DNA of 64,000 nt, from positions 310,001-374,000 of the forward strand of contig JAFLKK010000004.1 of the NCBI GenBank assembly GCA_019163375.1. Direction: 5' to 3'. Position 1 is the stretch's first letter. Every line of letters starts with the position of its first letter. The DNA comes from Paludibacter sp. GTDB taxonomy: Bacteria > Bacteroidota > Bacteroidia > Bacteroidales > Paludibacteraceae. A program made the translations under genes and the position numbers. Shown in pieces: positions 53,833-63,230 of the stretch. The notes beneath the pieces are model-generated. The model was given only the letters and a program-made list of their open reading frames with translations. It was not told where the DNA came from and ran no database searches.

Positions 53833-53849
53833 AAAATTTTGTTCAAGCT

Positions 53850-53881
53850 AAACCGGTCGGGCTTGTATGTTCGACCGGTTT
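53850..53881 (+). terminator. Terminator after the fructokinase gene
   Basis: AAACCGGTCG (53850-53859) and CGACCGGTTT (53872-53881) form a perfect 10-bp stem, followed by GCTTTTGTTTT. Confidence 0.82.
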
Positions 53882-53935
53882 GCTTTTGTTTTAAAGTTGG
53901 TGATGATAAAATTAAATTTTATCCAATAAAATTAC

Positions 53936-53943
53936 TACATTTG
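53936..53943 (+). promoter_or_regulatory. Promoter -7 of the hybrid sensor gene
   Basis: TACATTTG matches TAnnTTTG, 45 bases before the ATG at 53988. It rules out a start at 53952, only nine bases downstream of it. The -33 element is not clear. Confidence 0.55.
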
Positions 53944-53987
53944 AATTCGAATTGAGTGTTGACCTTTCACTTAAATTCATCAGCACA

Positions 53988-56750
53988 ATGAAACTGAATC
54001 ACACACTATTTCTTTTTACGGTACTTTTCATCCTTTTAGCTTGTAACCCCGGCAAATCCAATCAGACAAAAGTGATTGGTGTTTCGCAATGTAGCGATGA
54101 TGCCTGGCGTCGAACAATGAACAGCGAGATGAAGCGCGAAGCATCGTTTAATCCCGGAGTAGAAGTTAAAATCAAAACTGCATACGATAGTAATCAACAG
54201 CAAATTCGCGATATCGAAAGCTTTATTGCCGATAGAGTTGATTTAATTATTGTCTCTCCGAATGAGGCTATTCCTCTTACACCCGTTATCGAAAAAGCTT
54301 TGCAGGAAGGGATTCCTGTTGTGTTGGTCGACCGTAAAATCAATTCGGGGAAATACACAGCATTTGTTGGAGCCGATAATTTTCAGATAGGAAAGGAAGT
54401 TGGTGTTTATATTGCCAATCTGCTCAATGGCGTCGGAAATATTGCTGAAATAAGAGGATTGAAAGGTTCCACTCCCGATTTCGAAAGGCACAGAGGTTTC
54501 ATGGATGTGGTAGGGAAATATCCGGGTATTCACGTTGTTTATCAGGCCGATGGTGGCTGGCTAAGAAAACAGGCTAAACTGGAAATGAGTACTGCATTGC
54601 AAAAATCAATCCCTATCGACCTTGTTTTTGCTCACAACGATGAAATGGGCACAGGTGCTCAAGAGGCAACAGCAGTATTTAGCGGTATAAAGAAACCAAC
54701 GATAGTCGGTATTGATGCACTTCCGGGTACAGATGGCGGAATCCAAAAGGTATTAAATGGAGTACTCGATGCTACTTTTATTTATCCCACGGGCGGTGAA
54801 AAAGCTATTCAGACTGCCGTAAGAATTTTAAACAAAGAACCGTTCGATCGCGATAATATTCTCTACACGGCTGTGGTGGATAAAACAAATGCACGTGTAC
54901 TAAAACTTCAAACCGATCAAATCATTCAGCATCAAAACCGAATAGGACAACTGAATGTGGTGTTAAACCAAAATCTGGCAAAATACAGTACCCAACGTAT
55001 GCTGTTAGTCAGTTCTCTAATGGTACTATTCCTCATTCTTATATTGTTATTCCTGATAATACGGGCATATAGCAGTAAAAATAAATCCAACAAAATTCTC
55101 GAATCGCAGAACATTGCTATCAGCAAACAAAAAGAAGAACTATCCGAACAGCGCGATCAATTGATAGTGCTTTCTAAAAATCTGGAAGAAGCAACTCAGG
55201 CTAAGTTGGTGTTTTTTACGAATATATCGCATGAGTTTCGCACACCACTGACTTTAATCCTTGGCCCGTTGGATAGTTTGGAAAGTAATGAAAAACTTAC
55301 TCTTGCCGGACAAAAACTGGTGCAACTCATGCGTAAAAATGTGCATGTATTGCTTAAACTCATCAACCAGATTATCGATTTTCGTAAATACGAAAACGGA
55401 AAAATGCAAATGTATTTTACGCTCACAGATTTGAAAAGCTATATTTCAGAAATTTGCGATTCATTTATTGAGTTTGGAAAAAAGAAACACATTCATTTCA
55501 CGTTTTCGGCTTCCGATGATGATTTTACCTTGTGGTTCGATTCGGATAAAATGGAAAAAATCTGCTACAATCTTCTTTCCAATGCATTTAAATTTAGCAG
55601 TGAAAACGGGCGAATAGATGTTCGTCTCGATAAAGTGATACTCAACGATGAGGAGGTAGCACAGCTCACGGTAAAAGACAATGGCGTTGGGATTTCGGAG
55701 CATCACGTACAAAATATTTTTGAGCGCTTTTACAAAGTCGACAGCAGAGCAACAGGCTCCGGCATTGGCTTACACCTCACAAAAGTACTTGTGGAGTTAC
55801 ACAATGGTACAATAACTGTGGAAAGTGCCGAGGGAAAAGGGACTCGATTCAGTGTGCTTATTCCTTTCAGGCAGCGGGAGATTCCGATTGTAGAGCAGTA
55901 TCCAACGCTTAACTCCAATGCCGACAGAGAAGAAGATATGTTGATTCTGGAGTCGGAAGAGGAAGCTCCCGAATTGGAACATTTACAAACAGGCAAGCCT
56001 TTGGTGTTGATTGTTGAAGACAATGTGGATGTAAGGGTTTATGTAAAAAGTCTTCTAATGGATAGTTTCGAAGTCATCGAAGCACCAAACGGTCAAATCG
56101 GACTTTTCAAGGCCATGAAATTTGTTCCTGAGCTTATCATCAGCGATGTGTCGATGGACGTAATGGATGGCTTTGAGCTCTGTAAACAAATCAAAGAAAA
56201 TTTGTCTACCAGTCATATTCCGGTCATTTTACTTACTGCTTTCGCCCAGGACGAACAACGAGCCATGGGCTTCGAGAGTGGAGCGGATGCCTATATCCCC
56301 AAACCGTTCAATGAAAGTTTGTTGAGAATTCGTGTCCGTAAACTCATCGAGAATAGGGAAAAAGTAAAAGGCTATTTCCAGAAAAATCTCACCTTTGGTG
56401 AACGCAAAGAAAATGTTGCGGAGATCGACAAAACCTTTATCAATAAATTCCGAAAGATAATAGAAGAAAAGCTTATTGATAGTGATTTGAACGTTGATGA
56501 AATAGGTAAGAGTCTGGGATTGTCGCGCGTGCAATTGTATCGTAAAATCAAGTCCCTGACCAATTATGCGCCCAACGAACTGGTAAGGATAATCCGCTTG
56601 AAGGCAGCTGAACAATTGATACTCAAAACCGAAAAATCCATCTCCGAAATAGCATACGAAACAGGATTTTCATCACCCTCGTATTTTACCAAGTGCTTTA
56701 AGGAATATTTCAACGAGAGTCCGACGGAGTATGTAAAAAGAATTAAGTAG
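53988..56750 (+). CDS. Hybrid two-component sensor, fructose-type
   Basis: 920 residues. An N-terminal signal with lipobox-like ILLAC (Cys19) leads to a periplasmic type 1 sugar-binding domain (about 28-320, VIGVSQCSDDAWRR, VIVGIDALPGT-like ends). A transmembrane helix (about 340-365), HisKA with His415 in ISHEFRTPL, HATPase, a receiver with Asp720 in IISDVSMD, and a C-terminal AraC HTH (SLGLSRVQLYRKI, ETGFSSPSYFTKCFKEYF) follow. This is the layout of BT1754, which senses fructose and controls the fructan locus of B. thetaiotaomicron. Confidence 0.95.
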   Translation: MKLNHTLFLFTVLFILLACNPGKSNQTKVIGVSQCSDDAWRRTMNSEMKREASFNPGVEVKIKTAYDSNQQQIRDIESFIADRVDLIIVSPNEAIPLTPVIEKALQEGIPVVLVDRKINSGKYTAFVGADNFQIGKEVGVYIANLLNGVGNIAEIRGLKGSTPDFERHRGFMDVVGKYPGIHVVYQADGGWLRKQAKLEMSTALQKSIPIDLVFAHNDEMGTGAQEATAVFSGIKKPTIVGIDALPGTDGGIQKVLNGVLDATFIYPTGGEKAIQTAVRILNKEPFDRDNILYTAVVDKTNARVLKLQTDQIIQHQNRIGQLNVVLNQNLAKYSTQRMLLVSSLMVLFLILILLFLIIRAYSSKNKSNKILESQNIAISKQKEELSEQRDQLIVLSKNLEEATQAKLVFFTNISHEFRTPLTLILGPLDSLESNEKLTLAGQKLVQLMRKNVHVLLKLINQIIDFRKYENGKMQMYFTLTDLKSYISEICDSFIEFGKKKHIHFTFSASDDDFTLWFDSDKMEKICYNLLSNAFKFSSENGRIDVRLDKVILNDEEVAQLTVKDNGVGISEHHVQNIFERFYKVDSRATGSGIGLHLTKVLVELHNGTITVESAEGKGTRFSVLIPFRQREIPIVEQYPTLNSNADREEDMLILESEEEAPELEHLQTGKPLVLIVEDNVDVRVYVKSLLMDSFEVIEAPNGQIGLFKAMKFVPELIISDVSMDVMDGFELCKQIKENLSTSHIPVILLTAFAQDEQRAMGFESGADAYIPKPFNESLLRIRVRKLIENREKVKGYFQKNLTFGERKENVAEIDKTFINKFRKIIEEKLIDSDLNVDEIGKSLGLSRVQLYRKIKSLTNYAPNELVRIIRLKAAEQLILKTEKSISEIAYETGFSSPSYFTKCFKEYFNESPTEYVKRIK

Positions 56751-56802
56751 CAGTAATTGTTTTTTTTATGTGCGGGGAAAACAGGGGAGTTGTATTAATG
56801 AA

Positions 56803-56837
56803 AAAACCTCAATTGATTGAAAATCAATTGAGGTTTT
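56803..56837. terminator. Terminator of the hybrid sensor gene
   Basis: A perfect 16-bp stem, AAAACCTCAATTGATT (56803-56818) and AATCAATTGAGGTTTT (56822-56837), with a 3-base loop and flanking A/T runs, so it can work both ways. Confidence 0.9.
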
Positions 56838-56845
56838 ACTTTGAA

Positions 56846-56859
56846 AGTACCCAGAGCCG
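56846..56859 (-). other. Possible tRNA 3'-end fragment (attachment half-site)
   Basis: The minus strand reads CGGCTCTGGGTACT, like the end of a T stem plus acceptor stem. No full cloverleaf is present. It precedes the integrase gene by 190 bases, which would fit an attachment core of the second element. The identity is an inference from 14 bases. Confidence 0.35.
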
Positions 56860-57046
56860 TGTCTGAAATATGTAATTTCACGAAACTACGGGATAACAAA
56901 ACATTACACTAAATTCAATATAATACATTGATATACAACTATAATGCATAGTTTGAAATTAAACTTGATTAAAAATAATTACAGAAAAATACATATTTAC
57001 GGGACGAAAATAGTATATTTGTCCCGTAAATAAAACAATCTATATT

Positions 57047-58387
57047 ATGAATATCAAGACTTTTGTTAAGAGGGGTAAAAAGGAATTTACGGATGTATGT
57101 TTTCGAGTTCGTGACACCACAGTCGATTTGCATTATAAAAGTGACATTGTAATTAACCCAAGCGACTGGGATGAGAAAAATCAATGTATCAAAAAACCAT
57201 CGGGCAATATTTTGGATGCTCAGAAAAAACGACTCATCAAATTGACAGACGAGGTTGACAATCGGAAGAAGTTAATTAGGGACTTATTCTTAGCCCACCC
57301 GAATCCTGAATCCCTTACATCTGTTTGGTTAGTAGATGCAATTGATAAAACATTGCACCCTGAAAAGTATAAGGAAGAGGAAGCTCACCAACAAACCATC
57401 TTTGAAGCCTTTGATGAATTTCTGGATAAAAGGTCTTTAAGTGATATTCGCAAGAAAAATTTTAAGGTTATAAGAAGAGCATTGCAACGATTTGAGTTAT
57501 TTAAGTCGTTAACAGCACCTTTTACTCTTACATTTGACAGTTTAACACTTGATGTGCTTATTGAACTGGAAGACTATCTATTTAACGAACACACAATCTG
57601 TGAGGAGCATAAAGCTATTTATGAAGCCATATCAGAGAGTAGAAAGCCAGTAGCTAAAGGGCAAAATACTATAAATGATATTTATACAAAAATTCGTACT
57701 TTTATGATATGGGCAAATACTCCAGACCCTACCACAAAAATAGCTAAAACAGCAAACAATGCTTTTGGTCGGAACGGGTACAAAATTAACGAATGTGTCT
57801 ATGGAACTCCGTACTACATTACAATTGAAGAACGGAATAAGTTATACAACCATGATTTTTCAGACAATAAGGAACTTGCAATTCAACGTGATATTTTTGT
57901 ATTTCAATGCCTGATTGGTTGTCGAGTTGGTGACTTGTATAATATGACTAAAGCGAATGTAATCAATGGGGCGGTTGAATATGTGGCAAGAAAGACAAAT
58001 GATAAAAAGAAAATTACGGTTCGTGTGCCACTTATCCAAATGGCAAAGGATATTCTCAACAAATACCCCGATTGCGAAACGCTTTTACCGTTTACAATTG
58101 AGCAGTATTATAACGTGGCAATAAAAGAAATGTTTCAGCTTGCAGGATTAACAAGAATTGTTACGGTTATTAATCCTAAAACGGGTTTAGCCGAGCAACG
58201 ACCGATTAACGAAGTGGCTTCATCACACCTTGCAAGACGTTGTTTTATCGGGAACTTATACAAACAAGTTAAAGACCCGAATCTGGTCGGTGTTTTGTCG
58301 GGGCATAAAGAAGGTAGCAAGGCATTTTCCCGTTATCGTGAATTGAGTGAAGAAATGAAAATAGATACTGTTAAACTGCTAGAATAA
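57047..58387 (+). CDS. Tyrosine recombinase (integrase)
   Basis: 446 residues. The arm-binding domain is N-terminal (VCFRVRDTTVDLHYKSDIVINPSDW-like), followed by a SAM-like core-binding domain (about 110-240). Catalytic residues are seen: Arg in GCRVGDLYNM, HLARR, the His of LSGHKEG and the Tyr in SRYREL. It is distinct from the integrase at 18979-20292. Its stop is followed by a hairpin at 58396-58424. Confidence 0.92.
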   Translation: MNIKTFVKRGKKEFTDVCFRVRDTTVDLHYKSDIVINPSDWDEKNQCIKKPSGNILDAQKKRLIKLTDEVDNRKKLIRDLFLAHPNPESLTSVWLVDAIDKTLHPEKYKEEEAHQQTIFEAFDEFLDKRSLSDIRKKNFKVIRRALQRFELFKSLTAPFTLTFDSLTLDVLIELEDYLFNEHTICEEHKAIYEAISESRKPVAKGQNTINDIYTKIRTFMIWANTPDPTTKIAKTANNAFGRNGYKINECVYGTPYYITIEERNKLYNHDFSDNKELAIQRDIFVFQCLIGCRVGDLYNMTKANVINGAVEYVARKTNDKKKITVRVPLIQMAKDILNKYPDCETLLPFTIEQYYNVAIKEMFQLAGLTRIVTVINPKTGLAEQRPINEVASSHLARRCFIGNLYKQVKDPNLVGVLSGHKEGSKAFSRYRELSEEMKIDTVKLLE

Positions 58388-58395
58388 CAACTACA

Positions 58396-58424
58396 AATAA
58401 CCGTCCGTACTTTGGGCGGTTATT
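58396..58424 (+). terminator. Hairpin after the integrase gene
   Basis: AATAACCG (58396-58403) and CGGTTATT (58417-58424) with more G-C pairs inside. It lies between two convergent genes. Confidence 0.65.
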
Positions 58425-58438
58425 CTACATTAAGTGTG

Positions 58439-59521
58439 CTATAGATTTGAGATCAGATTCATGTCCTCAGATATAAGTGAAATTGCATTATCAAATCCTC
58501 CGTCTGTCAACATTCGCTTAGCGGCTCCTAAATGTTTTAGCATTTTTTCTTTTTCCAACTCATCTTTAATGTCGCTAAATTTAAACATTTTATATAAAGC
58601 CTGATAATAGGTATTACTTTTTTGCTCAACGCCATCCCACCTTTTTGTAGTCACTGCACAAAGTAAACGCTGTAAAACTGCACCCTTTCCCCAAGAAAAC
58701 TTAAATATTCCAGATGACGTTTTTTCGTCAGGAACTACTCCTAGCGATACCAATATATAGTACAAGTAGTAAGCTACAATAATCAAATTCTCATTTACAC
58801 TGATTTGGTTGTTGATTAATTTTATTATTTCATTTTCAGAAATAGTATTTTTGCTGTTATTTGCTTTTGCTTCAATGAACTTACAACATACTTCATCAAC
58901 TATTGCGAGATTTTCTTCTGTATTAAGATCTTCCCCCATTTTATTATGAACCATTGCGGTTATGACATCGCTAATAAGTTCATCATCTCTCTCTGGGAAA
59001 AATGGAAGACTTGTTTGAAAATCTAGTTCCTTCTTGTACCACTTGTATATATTTAGAATGTTCTGCTGTTCATTGAGATCATAATCAGAAAATTCTGTTT
59101 TGGTCATAAGGTTAGGTTTGCTTTCTTGTATTCTGACTACTTCTGGTATTTTTACAGAAGTAAATTCTTTATCGCCAACCATTTGAATATCCTCTAAGTT
59201 TTTGACATTATCAAGAAAGACAATCGTTTTGCCTAAATTTTCAAATTGATAGTCAAAAGTGTAATCTGTGTTAAAAAACTCTCCAAAAAAGTACGGAAAC
59301 ACGCAGTTGTCATACCTATTTACCTTCTCTAATAGCCATTTAATTGCAGAAGTCCAGTCGTAAACCTTTAGGGTTCTGCTGTGAATGTCAGGTATTGTGT
59401 TAAGTTCTGAAGCAATAAAGTTTAGCAAACTGTCATTTGTATTTTGATACCCCAAGCAATAAAGAAAATTTAATTCACTTTCTTCGGGGGTATTTATATC
59501 TTTTCTTGGAGGGAAGTACAT
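58439..59521 (-). CDS. Hypothetical protein on the opposite strand
   Basis: 360 residues, soluble, acidic, no signal peptide. Sections such as GKTIVFLDNVKNLEDIQMVGDKEF and SWGKGAVLQRLLCAVTTKRW look like a folded alpha/beta protein with a helical C-terminus (DELEKEKMLKHLGAAKRMLTDGGF). No family recognised. It is convergent with the integrase gene and divergent from the HTH operon, the typical place for element cargo. Confidence 0.7.
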   Translation of the reverse strand: MYFPPRKDINTPEESELNFLYCLGYQNTNDSLLNFIASELNTIPDIHSRTLKVYDWTSAIKWLLEKVNRYDNCVFPYFFGEFFNTDYTFDYQFENLGKTIVFLDNVKNLEDIQMVGDKEFTSVKIPEVVRIQESKPNLMTKTEFSDYDLNEQQNILNIYKWYKKELDFQTSLPFFPERDDELISDVITAMVHNKMGEDLNTEENLAIVDEVCCKFIEAKANNSKNTISENEIIKLINNQISVNENLIIVAYYLYYILVSLGVVPDEKTSSGIFKFSWGKGAVLQRLLCAVTTKRWDGVEQKSNTYYQALYKMFKFSDIKDELEKEKMLKHLGAAKRMLTDGGFDNAISLISEDMNLISNL

Positions 59522-59792
59522 TTTTTTGAATTTTATTTAAACTGTTTATAATTAAGAATATACAAAATAGTTGAAAAATCTACACTCAAAACTAATCAGA
59601 GTTGAAACAATTCAATGGTAAAAGTATGAAAGTTGAATTGATTTAGCAAATAAAACTTCTAGGTTGAATAGAATTAAACGCTCGTTGATTCACGTATATT
59701 GTTGAATAGCAGTAATTTTACATCGTTCTAAAATGAGTTGCGCAACATTTTTTTATGACGAGCTAAAAAGAGGTTAAACATAAATACAAAAG
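59522..59792. other. Control region between divergent genes
   Basis: About 270 bases of AT-rich DNA with no gene. No consensus TAnnTTTG promoter is clear on either strand. It must hold promoters for the 360-residue gene and the HTH operon. Confidence 0.4.
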
Positions 59793-60104
59793 GTGATGAA
59801 TATAGATGAGATACTAAGAAGTGGTACAAATGTATCAATTACAATTTCGGCCAACGACCTGTTAGAGGTCATTAATTACACTGTGACTGTAACTCGTAGA
59901 GAAATGGAACAACTTGTCAACGATGACAAAATGGAGGCTTATTTGACAGCTGATGAGGTCTCAGAGATGATTGGCGTAACTAAAGTTACTTTATGGAGAT
60001 GGTCTAAGCGAGGTTATCTAATGCCCACTGAAGTTGGAGGTAAAAGAAGATACTGTAAAAGTGAGATCACAGCTAAGTTTCTTAATCAAAATAGTGCAAA
60101 ATGA
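59793..60104 (+). CDS. Excisionase-like HTH protein
   Basis: 103 residues. The C-terminal half is an HTH_17 (MerR-like) domain: YLTADEVSEMIGVTKVTLWRWSKRG, then GKRRYCKSEI. Such proteins direct excision or repress transcription in Bacteroidota elements. The stop overlaps the next ATG (ATGA, 60101-60104), so translation is coupled. Confidence 0.85.
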   Translation: MMNIDEILRSGTNVSITISANDLLEVINYTVTVTRREMEQLVNDDKMEAYLTADEVSEMIGVTKVTLWRWSKRGYLMPTEVGGKRRYCKSEITAKFLNQNSAK

Positions 60105-60793
60105 GCAAAGTATATAAAAATAACAAAACGAATGGTCAAGAGCCAGCGCAAAAAGTCAAAATATCTGATTTGAAATTCAATGTTATAACTCCAGTTAATC
60201 TGAGTTGTATTCTTGAACCTGTAGAACTTGTAATATTTATTGCATTACTACACCAATGCAATGTGTCTAATAAACCAATATCGCTTTCAATGATAGCAGG
60301 CTTTACTGGATTGACTAAATCAAGAGTGTCTGGAAATATTAAGAGCTTAGTGAAACTTGGGTTAATTGCCATTGGACGGGAGACAAAACTTGGAACTTAT
60401 TATTATATTGAAGTAGAAGAAATAGTGATTTTTTTGAAAGATTTCAATGAAATAAAAGACCCTGTGATTCGGCTTCAAGTTGGAGACTTAATTAGAGCGT
60501 TTTCTGGCTTAGAAACTAAAAATAAAAGCGCAATAAAACTATTCGCTGGATACAAGGAAACTGGGGTTTTCTGTTTTGATGAATCTCTTAGTGTTAATAA
60601 TGATAATGTTTTCAATCAATCAATAAAAGTCCTAAATGAATTTATCAAGCTTGAAGCCAATAACATTTGGCTAACTAGTCAAATTCAATACTATATAGCA
60701 AAACGTCTATGTGATCGGGCTGTGGAAATTGGTGAAAAAATAAACAAAAGTGTTGAACTCAACGAACAAACAAACGAGTACTATGGAAAATAG
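60101..60793 (+). CDS. Winged-helix replication or regulatory protein
   Basis: 230 residues. A MarR-like winged helix fills about 45-110 (ISLSMIAGFTGLTKSRVSGNIKSLVKLGLI, then the wing TYYYIEVEE). The rest is helical. It may regulate the operon or start replication. Its 3' end overlaps the next gene by 11 bases. Confidence 0.75.
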   Translation: MSKVYKNNKTNGQEPAQKVKISDLKFNVITPVNLSCILEPVELVIFIALLHQCNVSNKPISLSMIAGFTGLTKSRVSGNIKSLVKLGLIAIGRETKLGTYYYIEVEEIVIFLKDFNEIKDPVIRLQVGDLIRAFSGLETKNKSAIKLFAGYKETGVFCFDESLSVNNDNVFNQSIKVLNEFIKLEANNIWLTSQIQYYIAKRLCDRAVEIGEKINKSVELNEQTNEYYGK

Positions 60794-61685
60794 AGATAAA
60801 TACGGTTATGATATTACTCAGCTAAAAGCTGAATATCAAAAATATTTGGAAGACCCCTATAAACGTGGTTTGGAGTCTGGACTAGCTGAATTCGATTCAA
60901 TTGTTCGATTGTCGCCAAGTAGTTTCGCAATTTGGACTGCTAGTGCTGGAGCTGGAAAAACAACATTTATCAACTATTATAGCTATATAATGGCAAAGAA
61001 ATATAATTGGAAAACGCTGTTCATTAGTTTTGAAACACCCATATACAGCCACATAAAGGATATTATTCAAATGGATAAGGGTAAGAGTTGTGAAGAACAA
61101 ACTATCGAAGATTTTGATTCTATTGAATCGCTATCAGACAACTTCATCTTTGCTCAAACTGATTCTATTTCAGACATAGATCAAATAAGTCGTTGTATAA
61201 AATATTATGTAGAAAATCATAATATTAACTCAGTCGTTTTAGACCCGTTCAATTACATCAATATTGACGGAAATATGGATACAAATAATATTGGTAAAGC
61301 ATTAAGACGGCTGGCTAAAATTCCCAAAAGGTATAAAATCCTGTTGAATTTAGTTGCTCACCAGAGAAAATTACAAAAGGATGAGCCGAGCGGTGAGAAT
61401 ATTCTGGGTTCGGTACATTTTAAAAACATGGCTGACTTTATTATTGTTATGAAACGTGATCTTGAAAATAATTCTGTATTAATTACAGCTGATAAAGTTC
61501 GAGATAATGTAGATAAAGGAATGATGGGTGAAACCATTGAATTGTACATGGATACTAAAAACAAACACTTCTCTTCAACCAGACCACAAAAGGTTGATAA
61601 TTCAACAGATTTATTGACGAGAAGTTTATTAAAAGATCATTTAGCTAATAGGAATAAAGATACAGAATGGAAACAAAGAGCATAA
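60783..61685 (+). CDS. RecA/DnaB-like ATPase (replicative helicase type)
   Basis: 300 residues from the ATG at 60783 (MENRDKYGYDITQ), which overlaps the previous stop; an in-frame ATG at 60750 is further inside the previous gene. Walker A is SAGAGKTTF, Walker B SVVLDPFNYI, and LNLVAHQRK with GSVHFKNMADFIIVMKR are typical of DnaB C-terminal-like helicases. The N-terminal DnaB domain is missing. Likely to unwind DNA for element replication. Confidence 0.87.
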   Translation: MENRDKYGYDITQLKAEYQKYLEDPYKRGLESGLAEFDSIVRLSPSSFAIWTASAGAGKTTFINYYSYIMAKKYNWKTLFISFETPIYSHIKDIIQMDKGKSCEEQTIEDFDSIESLSDNFIFAQTDSISDIDQISRCIKYYVENHNINSVVLDPFNYINIDGNMDTNNIGKALRRLAKIPKRYKILLNLVAHQRKLQKDEPSGENILGSVHFKNMADFIIVMKRDLENNSVLITADKVRDNVDKGMMGETIELYMDTKNKHFSSTRPQKVDNSTDLLTRSLLKDHLANRNKDTEWKQRA

Positions 61686-62659
61686 CTGAAATATTGAATA
61701 TAAAATTCAAGTTTTACAAAAACGTATTAGTAACTGACGGTATTGTAATGACCCTGTCGGATATAATCCAAAAGCCTCATGAATTAAACGCAATAAAAGC
61801 GTTTCGTAAACGAGTAATAGGAATGAGCTATTCTGAAAAGCAGCAATTAAAAGATGATATGCGACCTGATTTACCTTGTTTTACACCAACAGGATTGTTC
61901 GGAGCAAATAAATCTATTTCTAGCCTCGTAGCCTATTCAAATATCATTTCAGTTGACATAGACCCAACGAATGATAAGGGTGACGGAAACTCAAAGGAAA
62001 CAATGGAGAAGGTGCCTGAAATACTCAGGTGCAATCCCTATGTTTTTTACTACAATAAATCTTTGTCGAATAGTGGCTATTATGCACTTATTCTGGTTGA
62101 TGGTACAATAGAAGACTACTATCCGCATTACCAAGCCTTGTTGGAAGATTTTAAAGTGCTGGGCGTTGAACTGGATAAAAATGCGGTTAAGATAACCCAA
62201 CCAAGATTCTTGACTTTGCCAGAAGAGGGTTTTATGAAAGATAGTTGCGAGGTCTATACAAAGAAAAGTGTTCTGGAAGTAAAAAGATCGGAAACTACAA
62301 CAAACATAAAAAGAGATAATGTCAACAATGCGATTATTGATGTCAACTCATTAAGTAAGCTTGAAAAAATTATATGTATTGTTGAAAATGAGAAACTCAA
62401 TATAGTTGTTGACCATAAAGCAAATTTTGAAATTCGATGTGTAATTAAAAATATAGCTGGTTCTGGCGATGAGGGTTTTAAATTATATAGACGTGTTATG
62501 AACTTTAGACCTGATTATGCAGACAATGCAGTTATTGAAAAATGGAATGCAGATGAAAGATATGGTAACTTTAGCATTGGTACAGCTTATTATCACCTTG
62601 CTGAAGCAAGACGAAAAAAGGTATTTCAAACACTGAATAGAAAATTATTGAGAAAATAA
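61667..62659 (+). CDS. BT4734/VirE-N type primase-like protein
   Basis: 330 residues. IISVDIDPTND, LRCNPYVFYYNKSLSNSGYYALILV and KITQPRFLTLP match the BT4734/BF3469 family, an AEP-type primase-polymerase fold common in Bacteroidota elements. The C-terminal part (ADERYGNFSIGTAYYHLAEARRKK) fits a linker or PriCT-like domain. It overlaps the ATPase gene by 19 bases. Together they could form a replication module. Confidence 0.85.
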   Translation: METKSITEILNIKFKFYKNVLVTDGIVMTLSDIIQKPHELNAIKAFRKRVIGMSYSEKQQLKDDMRPDLPCFTPTGLFGANKSISSLVAYSNIISVDIDPTNDKGDGNSKETMEKVPEILRCNPYVFYYNKSLSNSGYYALILVDGTIEDYYPHYQALLEDFKVLGVELDKNAVKITQPRFLTLPEEGFMKDSCEVYTKKSVLEVKRSETTTNIKRDNVNNAIIDVNSLSKLEKIICIVENEKLNIVVDHKANFEIRCVIKNIAGSGDEGFKLYRRVMNFRPDYADNAVIEKWNADERYGNFSIGTAYYHLAEARRKKVFQTLNRKLLRK

Positions 62660-63230
62660 AATCATTTATGGATTATTCTGGGTTATCAGAATCTTATTCA
62701 ACCGTATGATTATGGTAACAGACAATTATCTAAAACCAGATTAAGTAGTTCAATCTCGATAACAAGAGTGTTATTGAAACTTAGTTGAGTTGTAATTGTC
62801 TCGATACCAATATATAAATATATAAAATATATTTATAAAATATAGAAATACAACTTCAACAGCTTTTTAAACAAAAGCATGTCTCGTTGTAATTGGTTAA
62901 TGCGTTCTTTTTTTTTACTTCCAATGTAAGTGTCCCTGGGTAATGAGTTTAAGTCAGAGTCTGCTATTCAATTTTTCACATTTCAAAGTTGCTCAAAATG
63001 AGTATCGGTACACTGGGATTTTTTTTTAGTAATTCTTTGTAAATCACTTAACGATTATTTGTGAGTTCTAACATTATTTACTTCCTTTGTTCGTGAATTT
63101 TAAAGTGAATATATGCGAACAACTTGCTCACTTATATGATTTAGTTCGCATGCACGGATGTTAGCGGTCAGGCTAAAAAAAATAACAACGTAAGTATAAA
63201 ATTGAAACGACATATAAAAAACATTACAAA
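62660..63230. other. Non-coding AT-rich region
   Basis: No gene found. A perfect 10-bp inverted repeat, TATAAATATA (62813-62822) and TATATTTATA (62828-62837), sits in an almost pure A/T run, and a second, ATGCGAAC/GTTCGCAT (63113-63120 and 63144-63151), lies before the last gene. The first could be a melting region of an origin next to the replication genes; the second an operator. Confidence 0.45.

Noticed and set aside
53952-53987. Longer start for the hybrid sensor
   Set aside because: Only nine bases after a -7 element, with a non-ATG codon, and it would put residues before the signal peptide.
63113-63180. Integron attC site before the last gene
   Set aside because: Only one 8-bp inverted repeat is present; the nested core boxes of attC are lacking.
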